This document shows positions 43,226 to 51,312 of a stretch of 64,000 bases of DNA, in pieces; position 1 is the stretch's first letter, and each line of letters starts with the position of its first letter. Origin of the DNA: BQJU01 sp964015035 (GTDB taxonomy: Bacteria; Bacteroidota; Bacteroidia; Chitinophagales; Saprospiraceae); the NCBI GenBank assembly GCA_964015035.1, contig CAXHCA010000004.1, positions 39,471 to 103,470 on the forward strand. The letters run 5' to 3'. The translations under genes and the position numbers were made by a program. The notes under the pieces are model-generated. The model was not told the origin of the DNA, made no database searches, and saw only the letters and a list, made by a program, of their open reading frames with translations.

Positions 43226-44554
43226 CTAAGCGGACGCTTCTATCTCGGCGGGAATAACTTTAACGCGGAGAAGTAAAGCCAAGCTGATTGCAAAAAAGAC
43301 GGCTAAGACTAATACACTGGTGCGCATGCTCCCCGTAAGGTAATCGAGGTAGCCAAAAATAAAGGTGCCCAGTACGATGGCCAGTTTTTCCAGCACATCG
43401 TAAAAGCTAAAATAAGACGTGGTATCTTGAGTAGCCGGAGGAAGTAATTTAGAATAGGTCGACCGAGAGAGCGATTGGATTCCGCCCATCACCAGGCCAA
43501 CGGCAGCAGCCACCCCGTAAAACTGGGTTTGAGTATGTACCAGATAAGCCACCACACAGATGACCATCCAAATGACTAGCATAATAGCGATAGAAATTTT
43601 GTTGCCCTTCCACTCCGAAACTTTGGCAAAAAGATAAGCCCCTCCAATAGCAACCACCTGAAGTAGCAAGACAATCATAATGAGTTCGCTGGTGCCAAAG
43701 TTGAGTTCTTTTTCCGCAAAGGTAGATGCCAGAAACAAGACAGTTTGTACTCCTGCACTGTAGCAGAAAAAGGAAATGAGAAAGGACTTAATATTATTTT
43801 GGTGCTTTAGCGCCCTCCAAACCTTCTGCAATTCTTTTAGGCCTCGACCTATCAATTTGCTGCTGGGCTTCCCCTTGTCGTCTTCGGGTAAGACTCGAAA
43901 AGGAATGAGTGCAAAACCCATCCACCACAGCCCGACCATCAGAAAAGAAATGCGAACGGCCAGCGTGCTGTCTTCCGGTATTCCAACCCAACCCGGATTC
44001 ATAATAATGGCCAGGTTGATCACCAACAATAAAATACTGCCCACATACCCAAAGGCAAACCCGCGAGCACTTACACTATCATAGCGGTCTTCTGTGGCAA
44101 TCAGGGGAAGGTAAGCATTGTAGAAAACAAGTCCTCCCGCAAAGCCGATCAATCCCATCACAAAGCCAATAGTGCCGATCAACCACTGGGAAGCATCTTC
44201 AAAAAAGAAGAGGGAAATACAACCAATGGCGCCAAAAGTGGTGAAAAATTTGAGGAAAAACTTCTTTTTACCACCATAATCCGCAATACCCGATAAAAAG
44301 GGCGAAGCCAATGCTATGATCAAATAAGCAGCAGAAATAGTGAAGGAAAAAAAGCTGCTATTGGAGACTTCCGTACCCAATATCCCGATCTGTTCATTCG
44401 TGACTTTCACAAAATAAGGTGGAAAAATAGCGACTGTAATGACTAATGCAAAGGCAGAATTGGCCCAATCAAAAAGGGCCCAAGCGTTGATCACCTTCTT
44501 TTCATTGAGCACCACTGAGGTCTGATCAGCATTTGTTTCGTTGGAAATCTCCAT
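43226..44554 (-). CDS. MFS transporter, UMF1 family (Atg22-like)
   Basis: A 442-residue transporter with about twelve membrane segments. The UMF1/Atg22 signature VINAWALFDWANSAFALVITVAIFPPYF is at the N-terminus, and GVQTVLFLASTFAEKELNFG and MGGIQSLSRSTYSKLLPP are further family patterns. The substrate is not known; yeast Atg22 exports amino acids from the vacuole. ATG 44554 is preferred over a TTG at 44566. Monocistronic, divergent from the RimK gene. Confidence 0.92.
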   Translation of the reverse strand: MEISNETNADQTSVVLNEKKVINAWALFDWANSAFALVITVAIFPPYFVKVTNEQIGILGTEVSNSSFFSFTISAAYLIIALASPFLSGIADYGGKKKFFLKFFTTFGAIGCISLFFFEDASQWLIGTIGFVMGLIGFAGGLVFYNAYLPLIATEDRYDSVSARGFAFGYVGSILLLVINLAIIMNPGWVGIPEDSTLAVRISFLMVGLWWMGFALIPFRVLPEDDKGKPSSKLIGRGLKELQKVWRALKHQNNIKSFLISFFCYSAGVQTVLFLASTFAEKELNFGTSELIMIVLLLQVVAIGGAYLFAKVSEWKGNKISIAIMLVIWMVICVVAYLVHTQTQFYGVAAAVGLVMGGIQSLSRSTYSKLLPPATQDTTSYFSFYDVLEKLAIVLGTFIFGYLDYLTGSMRTSVLVLAVFFAISLALLLRVKVIPAEIEASA

Positions 44555-44676
44555 AAGAATGTACAACTTGTAGTCCGCAAGATAGACAAAGTTGTTCGTA
44601 TATTGTGACTACAAATGTTAACTTAAACTGATTTTCCTAATTTGGGAAACGCTGATTTTAAAATAAATTCTCCAGA

Positions 44677-45561
44677 ATGATAATTGGGATCCTTTCCCGT
44701 GGCCCACAGCTTTATTCCACCCAAAGCATCTATCAGGCAGGATTGCGCAGGGGCCATACCATGTACATTGTGGACCATCTGCGCTGTAATCTCATTTTAA
44801 GTGAAGGCAAACCCAATGTGCTCTGTGATGACGTTCCACTGCACCGATTGGATGCCATCATTCCGCGAATTGGGGCATCGGTCACCACGCAGGGCGCAGC
44901 GGTGATCAACCATTTTGAAACCATGAAAGTGTTCACCACCGCCAAGGCCAATGCCTTACTGGAATGTCGGGATAAATTGCGTTGTCTACAACGATTGGCC
45001 CATTTTGGCGTTCCCATTCCCAAAACAGCCTTTATGGGGGCCGGACAACTACTGGGCCCTGTTATTGAATCCGTGGGAGGGCTGCCGGTCGTGATCAAAT
45101 TATTGGAGAGTACCCACGGCATTGGGGTCATCTTGGCCGATACATTACGCAATGCCGAATCGACCATTGAGGCGTTTCACCGCTTGCGCGAAAAAGTCAT
45201 TCTTCAGGAATTCATCCAGGAATCCGAAGGAGCAGATGTTCGGGTACTGATTGTAGCTGGCGAAGTGGTAGCAGCAATGAAACGCCAAGCCAAAACTGGA
45301 GAGTTTCGATCTAATCTACATCGGGGAGCAACTGCTTCCGTAGCCGTGTTGAGTCCTCGCGAAAAAGCTCTGGCCCTAAGAGCAGTACGCGTCATGGGCC
45401 TGGATGTGGCCGGTGTCGACATCCTTCGATCCACCCGAGGTCCGCTCATAATGGAGGTCAATGCCTCTCCCGGCTTAGAAGGCATTGAAAATATCACCGG
45501 CGTTGATATTGCCGGAAAAATCATCAACTTTATTGAGCAGCAATTAGCAATTGATTCATAG
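44677..45561 (+). CDS. rimK: RimK family alpha-L-glutamate ligase
   Basis: A 294-residue ATP-grasp ligase. MIIGILSRGPQLYSTQSIYQAGLRRGH opens the pre-ATP-grasp domain; the ATP-grasp domain shows GGLPVVIKLLESTHGIGVILAD, EFIQESEGADVRVLIVAGEVVAAMKR, GEFRSNLHRGA and the metal-binding IMEVNASPGLEGIE. RimK adds glutamates to ribosomal protein S6 in E. coli; other members ligate different acceptors. It is followed after 26 nt by an aspartoacylase-family hydrolase, a recurrent pair. Confidence 0.93.
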   Translation: MIIGILSRGPQLYSTQSIYQAGLRRGHTMYIVDHLRCNLILSEGKPNVLCDDVPLHRLDAIIPRIGASVTTQGAAVINHFETMKVFTTAKANALLECRDKLRCLQRLAHFGVPIPKTAFMGAGQLLGPVIESVGGLPVVIKLLESTHGIGVILADTLRNAESTIEAFHRLREKVILQEFIQESEGADVRVLIVAGEVVAAMKRQAKTGEFRSNLHRGATASVAVLSPREKALALRAVRVMGLDVAGVDILRSTRGPLIMEVNASPGLEGIENITGVDIAGKIINFIEQQLAIDS

Positions 45562-45587
45562 GCAATCTTAACCATAACACCCACTCC

Positions 45588-46550
45588 ATGTCGAAACCGA
45601 CAGAACAAAAAGACCTGATCATTCACAACCAAACCATTGCTCCCGGGGAACGGGAGATTATTCGTATTCCGGTGGGGCAGCTCCCTGCCGGGGGACAAAT
45701 CAGCATTCGGGCACACGTTTTTCGCAGCAGTCAACCCGGACCGGTCATGTTGGTCATGGGTGGAGTACACGGAGACGAAATCAACGGGGTAGAAATTGTC
45801 CGGAGGGCCATCGAAAGGGGCTACTTTGATCAGCTGTTGCGAGGCAGTGTCATTGCCATTCCTCTGTTGAACATATATGGGTTTATCAACTTTTCCAGAG
45901 ATGTACCCGACGGGAAAGACGTCAACCGTAGCTTCCCCGGTAATTTTAAGGGGTCACTTGCCTCAAGAGTGGCTCGTACCGTAACCAAAAAAATTCTACC
46001 CAGTATTGATTTTGGAGTAGATTGTCATACTGGAGGACGCAGTCTCTACAACTACCCACAAATCCGTTTTTCCAAAGATGACGCCCCCAGTGAAGCTTTG
46101 GCTACCGCCTTTGGTGCTCCTTGTCTGATCGCCTCTCGCCCCATTAGCAAGTCATTGCGGAAAGTCGCCCTAGAAGAAGGTAAGCCCATCATCGTTTACG
46201 AAGGTGGCGAAAGTTTACGGTACGACGGGCTGGCCATCCAAAAAGGGCTAGAAGGCATCAAGCGGTTGATGCAAGACCAAAAAATGGTCAAAGGATCACC
46301 GGCGCCCACGGAAAGCTGGATGTTCAAAAAATCAAGTTGGATCCGCGCCGATCGGGCGGGCTTATTTGAATGGACCAAGTGCTCCGGCAATATGGTGCAA
46401 AAAGGAGAACCCCTTGGCATTATCAAAGATCCACAGGCACAAAAACCACCAAGTAGGATCTATGCCCCGCACACCGGTTTTTTGATCGGTCAAAACAACG
46501 CTCCGGTGGTCAGTCAGGGAGATGCCTTATTTCATTTGGCAATACTGTAA
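45588..46550 (+). CDS. Succinylglutamate desuccinylase/aspartoacylase family hydrolase
   Basis: A 320-residue M14-type zinc hydrolase. Zinc ligands His and Glu in GGVHGDEINGVEIVRR (about residues 60-63) and His in DFGVDCHTGGRSLYNYPQIRF (about 150). DGKDVNRSFPGNFKGSLASRVA is typical for the family. The C-terminal YAPHTGFLIGQNNAPVVSQGDALFHLA adds a small beta-domain. It is likely to cleave an N-acyl or amide bond; the RimK neighbour suggests a glutamylated or similar substrate, which is inference. Confidence 0.9.
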   Translation: MSKPTEQKDLIIHNQTIAPGEREIIRIPVGQLPAGGQISIRAHVFRSSQPGPVMLVMGGVHGDEINGVEIVRRAIERGYFDQLLRGSVIAIPLLNIYGFINFSRDVPDGKDVNRSFPGNFKGSLASRVARTVTKKILPSIDFGVDCHTGGRSLYNYPQIRFSKDDAPSEALATAFGAPCLIASRPISKSLRKVALEEGKPIIVYEGGESLRYDGLAIQKGLEGIKRLMQDQKMVKGSPAPTESWMFKKSSWIRADRAGLFEWTKCSGNMVQKGEPLGIIKDPQAQKPPSRIYAPHTGFLIGQNNAPVVSQGDALFHLAIL

Positions 46551-46609
46551 TCTTTTTGAATCTTTTTTTATTATTATGGGTTTCCATAACATACCCATAA
46601 TCCAATTCT

Positions 46610-48001
46610 TTGGAACAAAATATACCTAAAGTACACCCACTTCCCATTCGCATTCAAATGGCCTACGCCTGTGGCATGCTGGGTTGGTCTATCCTGACCA
46701 ATATCATTGCGGTCATGTTGATCTACCTCTACCTGCCTCCTAATAATTCCGGGTTATCACCACTCATTCCTCAAATTACGGTTTGGGGGATTTTCACCCT
46801 GATGTCGTTGATTGTCGCCAGCGGCCGACTACTAGACGCCTTTACCGATCCGTTGATTGCCTATTGGAGTGACCAACTCAACCACAAAAAAGGGCGGCGC
46901 ATCCCGTTTATGGCCGTAGCCGTCATTCCCAGCGTGGCCTTTTGCATTGGCATGTTTATTCCCCTGGTGCAAGATGAAAGCTTCACCAATGTGTGGTGGC
47001 TCACCGGCATGCAAGTCGGTTTCTATCTTTTTATGACGGCCTACATTGTCCCCTTCAATGCACTATTGCCGGAATTGGCCCCCGATAGCGACACCAAAAT
47101 AAAATTGTCTACCTGGTTGTCTTTTGCCTTTGTCTTAGGGGTGATCGTTTCCTCTCAGACTCCCGGGTTAGCCGACCTTCTACAACATCATTTCTCCTTC
47201 AACGAAAGGGACAATGCCATGCAATCTGCCATTGGTTTCCAGGTCCTTTTTGGAGGAATTTTCTTAACGATTCCACTTTTAACCCTCAATGAAAAAAAGT
47301 ATTGCATTGGGCGTCCGACTACGATTCCTCTTCGGGTCGCCTTGCGGCAAATCATCACCAATCGCAATTTTCTGCTTTTCATTCTTGCAGACTTTGCCTA
47401 TTTCGTCTCTTTAACGATCATTAGTAGTAGTTTGCTCTATCTGTTGCGGGTCCTACTAGGCCTTGAAGAATACATTGGAGGGCAGGTGATGGGGGTACTG
47501 GTATTGGTCTCCCTGCTATTTTACCCGATCGTGGTGCGTCTGGCGCGCACCGTAGGCATGAAGTGGTTGATCTTTGGCTCACTACTAATTCAGGGCATTC
47601 TCCTGGGATTCATCTACTTCTTTGGGCGACTCCCCTTTTCACCGGAAACTCAGATCTTTGGTTTTGCCATTTTAAGTGCTGTGCCTGCTGCCTTTCTGGG
47701 CATCTTACCCTACGCCATCATTGCAGAACTGGCAGAGGCCGATACCCGGCGAACCGGACAGCAAAAAGAAGCCATGTACTTTGCAGTGCGCAATTTCTCC
47801 ACCAAATTGGGGCAAACCATCGGTATCATGACCTTTGCGATACTCACTTTATTTGGTAAAGACCCCGGTAACGATCTGGGAATCAGACTGGCAGGTGTCT
47901 TCGCCAGTATTTTGTGCATTCTGGCGGCGTTGCTCTTTACCCAATTTAATGAGTCTGCCATTCATGCCCCCAAAAGTGATCAGGAAAAAATCAACAATTA
48001 A
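46610..48001 (+). CDS. MFS transporter, GPH/MelB-like family
   Basis: A 463-residue carrier with twelve predicted membrane segments. MAYACGMLGWSILTNIIAV starts the first, and ASGRLLDAFTDPLIAYWSDQLNHKKGRRIPFM is the GPH-type loop with conserved Asp and the DxxNxxxGRR pattern. FLGILPYAIIAELAEADTRRTGQQKEAMYFAVRNFSTKLGQ lies in the second half. Sugar or other small-solute symporter; substrate unknown. The start is TTG at 46610 by length; ATG 46664 would fall inside the first membrane helix. Confidence 0.9.
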   Translation: MEQNIPKVHPLPIRIQMAYACGMLGWSILTNIIAVMLIYLYLPPNNSGLSPLIPQITVWGIFTLMSLIVASGRLLDAFTDPLIAYWSDQLNHKKGRRIPFMAVAVIPSVAFCIGMFIPLVQDESFTNVWWLTGMQVGFYLFMTAYIVPFNALLPELAPDSDTKIKLSTWLSFAFVLGVIVSSQTPGLADLLQHHFSFNERDNAMQSAIGFQVLFGGIFLTIPLLTLNEKKYCIGRPTTIPLRVALRQIITNRNFLLFILADFAYFVSLTIISSSLLYLLRVLLGLEEYIGGQVMGVLVLVSLLFYPIVVRLARTVGMKWLIFGSLLIQGILLGFIYFFGRLPFSPETQIFGFAILSAVPAAFLGILPYAIIAELAEADTRRTGQQKEAMYFAVRNFSTKLGQTIGIMTFAILTLFGKDPGNDLGIRLAGVFASILCILAALLFTQFNESAIHAPKSDQEKINN

Positions 48002-48018
48002 GCCTATCTTTAAAGCCC

Positions 48019-48402
48019 ATGCAAGATTACATCACCATTGCCACTTTTCACAACAGCTATCAATTAGATCTCTTCAAGAGCCAGCTACAATCGGAAGGTA
48101 TTCCCTTTTTTGTGCGGGATGAACGCATCCTGCAAGTGGACCCCATTGAGTCTTATGCCTATGGTGGAGCCAAATTACAGGTACCTCCGGATTATCTCGA
48201 AACGGTGAGGGAAATGCTTGAAGAAGCCGGCATCCTCACACCACAGGACCGCATTAAGACCCTAGGCATCCTACAGCCCGTTGATCAACTAGCGGCCCGG
48301 GTTCCAATTATTAAAGTATTTAGCCCGGAAACTCGCGTTTTCCTATTGTTGTCAATGGTTATGGTCGCCCTATTTATGTTGCTCGTTTTCATCCTTATCT
48401 AG
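48019..48402 (+). CDS. DUF2007 domain protein with C-terminal membrane anchor
   Basis: A 127-residue protein. The N-terminal 75 residues form a DUF2007/signal-transducing-type domain: ITIATFHNSYQLDLFKSQLQSEGIPFFVRDE and GGAKLQVPPDYLETVREMLEEAG. A single C-terminal membrane helix (FLLLSMVMVALFMLLVFILI) anchors it. It begins 17 nt after the MFS gene. DUF2007 resembles PII-type folds; function unknown. Confidence 0.85.
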   Translation: MQDYITIATFHNSYQLDLFKSQLQSEGIPFFVRDERILQVDPIESYAYGGAKLQVPPDYLETVREMLEEAGILTPQDRIKTLGILQPVDQLAARVPIIKVFSPETRVFLLLSMVMVALFMLLVFILI

Positions 48403-48588
48403 CAGGACACTCTGACTTTCTCCGTACTTTTTACCAAAAAGTCTGACAGATTTCCTATTTTAAGCTGCCAAATCGTACTAATCATCAATCTGCCGCGAAT
48501 TTTTTTCGCACCAATCTACATTCTCCTAAGAACTTATCACCAGACGACAAGAGCTTTTTTTTATTTATTAACCAATCAAGTGTTAATT

Positions 48589-50268
48589 ATGATGCGTTAT
48601 TTACTACTACTATTTTTTTGCGTCTTGACAACAGGCGTAATGGCTCAGCCGGCCAATGATGACTGTGCTGATGCCATTTCGGTGACCCTTGACGTCACCT
48701 ACGATTTCACCACCGTCGATGCAACTACCGATGGGCCTAAACACCCATCTGCCAGCTGTTTTGGAGTTGACAACGACTCTATTCCACATGATGTATGGTA
48801 CACGTTCACCTCCCCTATTTCCGGAGAAATTAGGTGGTCCAATTGTGGCACAGCGGACTATGACTCTCGAATCGTGGTCTATCAGTCTGGAGTAGGTTGC
48901 TCCGCAGGCCCTGATGATTTTCTGGAGTGCAACGACGATGGTCCGACCGCTTGTTCAGCAGAGTTTTTCACCTCTGAACTCACCTTTATAGCCGTTGCCG
49001 GAGAAACCTACCTGCTCCGGATAGGGGGCTATGCTGACGAAGATGGTATTGCCGAAGGATCTGGCACCTTTATCCTGGAAGAAACGGAAGGAGGCCCTCC
49101 TAACAACCTGTGTAACAATGCCATTGAGATTACCTTGGGCGAAGACCAGGATTTTACCACGATTGAAGCAACCACAGATGGGCCGGACCACCCCGACAAC
49201 CCCTGTTTTGGTTTTGGGAGCATTACCGCTACTAACGATATCTGGTATACTTTTACTCCAGACTTTACCGGTGCCGTACAATGGGCGACTTGCAACCAAA
49301 TCAACTTCGATTCTCGTTTGGCGGTTTACGGCCCCAATGTATCCTGCCCGGTGGCAGATGAAGACCTGTATACCTGCAATGACGATGGCGCCGGCTGTGA
49401 CAACTACTCTTCCCAACTGACTTTTGAGGTAGAGGCCGGACAAACTTACCTAATGAGATTGGGAGGTTTCGGTGGTGAGCAGGGTTTGGGAACTTTTGAT
49501 CTAATCGAGGTGACCCCACCTATGCCACCCGCCAATGACCTTTGCGATGCTGCTGAAGATGCTTACATCATTACCCGAGAGGTGGCAGATAACTTTGAAG
49601 ATTTGATAAGTGGAACTACCCAGGACGGTTCCTTTGAATCAGAAGGATATGTCTACCCAATCTGCCTGACAAATCAAAATGGCGGGGAATTTTCCGATGT
49701 ATGGTATACTTTCAATACCCTGGGCAATGAATTCCTGGAATTGCGCTTATTATTGGCCAATGACATTCCTACTTCTGCCTTCTTTATGGATGTTTTTGCC
49801 TCCTGCGATGAGATGGTTGATACCTCTGTTGTATTGGGAAGCTGTTTGAGCGTTACCCAAGACAATCAACTCGCCGTAGATACGTTGACCGGCTTTGAAA
49901 TGAATTCACAATTGTTTATTCGGGTCACCACCCGCCTGACTTCTGATGCTCCCGGTGATTTTGCCTTCCAGATTGTCGGAGATGTTGTTTCCGGTGTAAA
50001 TGATCTGACATTTTTGCATGAGCTCTCTTTCTTCCCCAATCCAGTTTCAGAAATGGCAACGCTCCAATTGGGGCTTGAAGAGAGTCGCACCGTGACCGCC
50101 ACAATCCTGAACACCTTGGGGCAAGAGGTCAAAGCCAAATACCTCGGAACCTTGGCTAGTGGCTCACATCGTGTGGAAATGAATCTGCAAGATTTGCAAC
50201 CGGGCATTTATCTGCTGAACATCAGTGATGGTTCCCGGCAACAGAATTTGAAATTTATTAAGCAATAA
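48589..50268 (+). CDS. T9SS-secreted protein with three PPC-like repeats
   Basis: A 559-residue exported protein. Signal peptide (MMRYLLLLFFCVLTTGVMAQ), then repeats of about 140 residues starting NDDCADAI (about 23), NNLCNNAI (about 172) and NDLCDAAE (about 312). The first two share DVWYTF/DIWYTF and ECNDDG/TCNDDG and look like pre-peptidase C-terminal-type beta-sandwiches with many cysteines. The C-terminal 75 residues (FFPNPVSEMATLQLGL to LKFIKQ) are a type A T9SS sorting domain, so it is probably surface-bound or secreted. No enzyme domain. The ATG at 48589 is preferred over a GTG at 48580. Confidence 0.9.
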   Translation: MMRYLLLLFFCVLTTGVMAQPANDDCADAISVTLDVTYDFTTVDATTDGPKHPSASCFGVDNDSIPHDVWYTFTSPISGEIRWSNCGTADYDSRIVVYQSGVGCSAGPDDFLECNDDGPTACSAEFFTSELTFIAVAGETYLLRIGGYADEDGIAEGSGTFILEETEGGPPNNLCNNAIEITLGEDQDFTTIEATTDGPDHPDNPCFGFGSITATNDIWYTFTPDFTGAVQWATCNQINFDSRLAVYGPNVSCPVADEDLYTCNDDGAGCDNYSSQLTFEVEAGQTYLMRLGGFGGEQGLGTFDLIEVTPPMPPANDLCDAAEDAYIITREVADNFEDLISGTTQDGSFESEGYVYPICLTNQNGGEFSDVWYTFNTLGNEFLELRLLLANDIPTSAFFMDVFASCDEMVDTSVVLGSCLSVTQDNQLAVDTLTGFEMNSQLFIRVTTRLTSDAPGDFAFQIVGDVVSGVNDLTFLHELSFFPNPVSEMATLQLGLEESRTVTATILNTLGQEVKAKYLGTLASGSHRVEMNLQDLQPGIYLLNISDGSRQQNLKFIKQ

Positions 50269-50283
50269 GCACTTTTTTGACCC

Positions 50284-50318
50284 TCTGCCCGACTTATAAA
50301 ACAGTCGGGCAGATTTCA
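50284..50318 (+). terminator. Terminator after the T9SS protein gene
   Basis: Perfect 11-bp stem TCTGCCCGACT/AGTCGGGCAGA with an 8-nt loop followed by TTTC. Placed 16 nt after the stop codon. Confidence 0.75.
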
Positions 50319-50433
50319 GAACTTGTCATCAATCACAATCGGGTGATTTGATTTACCGGATGGAACGTGTTAGAGTCCTAGCCCTTCCAGTTCCATCCAG
50401 CAATCAATTACAAAACGGGTGATTTCAAATTAT

Positions 50434-51159
50434 TTAGCCGTTTCCGTTTGGAATACGGTTGTGGTCGGGTTGATTTGTCGGTTTACGTACTTGCTCATCG
50501 GTGCGAATATTGCCATCTACCAGCTCAATTATCCGAGTGCCGTAGCCAGCATTTTTTTCAGAGTGCGTTACCTGAATAATGGTCACTCCTTCCTCATTAA
50601 GTTCCTGAAAGAGATCCATGATTTCTTCTCCCTGCTTGCTGTGTAGATTTCCGGTAGGCTCGTCGGCCAATAAAAGTCGTGGTTTGTGAATGACGGCACG
50701 GGCAACGCCCACCAGCTGCTGTTGTCCCCCGGAAAGCTGATCGGGGAATAAATCCTTTTTCGCGACAATGCGGAACCGATCCAGAATATCGGCTACAATG
50801 CTTTTGCGATCCTTGCCTTTTACATTGCGATACAGCAAAGGCGTTTCTATATTTTCATAAACCGTAAGATCATCAATGAGGTGATAAGCCTGAAAAACAA
50901 ACCCCATATACTGCTTGTGAATATCATGGCGCTTGCGCTCATTGAGACGATGTACCGGTTCATCCAGAAAAAAGTACTCGCCACCAGTAGGAGATTCCAA
51001 CATACCAATCATATTCAGCAAGGTCGTTTTACCCGCACCACTCGGTCCCATAATGGTCACAAATTCCCCCGGCTGAATAGTCAGGTTCACCTGGTTGAGA
51101 ATCCAGGTTCTATTGAGTCCTGTCCGTACTGATTTCTCGATGTCATTTAATTGGATCAT
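50434..51159 (-). CDS. ABC transporter ATP-binding protein (MacB/LolD-like)
   Basis: A 241-residue ATPase. Walker A GPSGAGKTTL (about residues 38-47), signature LSGGQQQLVG, Walker B LLLADEPTGNLHS and H-loop THSEKNAGY. Signature reads QLVGVARA where most relatives have QRVAIARA. It lies 153 nt downstream of a permease gene but has its own sigma-54-type promoter and enhancer-like sites. Likely energises one of the FtsX-type permeases upstream. Confidence 0.93.
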   Translation of the reverse strand: MIQLNDIEKSVRTGLNRTWILNQVNLTIQPGEFVTIMGPSGAGKTTLLNMIGMLESPTGGEYFFLDEPVHRLNERKRHDIHKQYMGFVFQAYHLIDDLTVYENIETPLLYRNVKGKDRKSIVADILDRFRIVAKKDLFPDQLSGGQQQLVGVARAVIHKPRLLLADEPTGNLHSKQGEEIMDLFQELNEEGVTIIQVTHSEKNAGYGTRIIELVDGNIRTDEQVRKPTNQPDHNRIPNGNG

Positions 51160-51181
51160 TGATAGCTTTTTTTATTAGCGG

Positions 51182-51197
51182 ACCAACATCTATGCCA
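51182..51197 (-). promoter_or_regulatory. Sigma-54-type promoter of the ABC ATPase gene
   Basis: Minus-strand TGGCATAGATGTTGGT follows the TGGCAC-N5-TTGCA layout with the -24 GG intact and TTGG in place of TTGC at -12. It is 23 nt before the ATG, and two palindromes lie 82 and 103 bp further upstream, exactly as for the other promoter at 58411-58426. Confidence 0.6.
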
Positions 51198-51263
51198 CTT
51201 ATTGTAAATAACTAAAAATCAAACACTTAAAAGTCACGCAAATTAATAAATGCTTCCTTATTT

Positions 51264-51300
51264 TGTTCGTTTTCGAACAGAAAGTGTTCATAATCGAACA
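51264..51300 (-). promoter_or_regulatory. Paired TGTTC-N6-GAACA enhancer sites (ABC ATPase)
   Basis: TGTTCGTTTTCGAACA (51264-51279) and TGTTCATAATCGAACA (51285-51300), 21 bp apart. Predicted binding sites of the sigma-54 activator encoded at 58613-59989. Confidence 0.65.
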
Positions 51301-51312
51301 TTTTTCATGACA

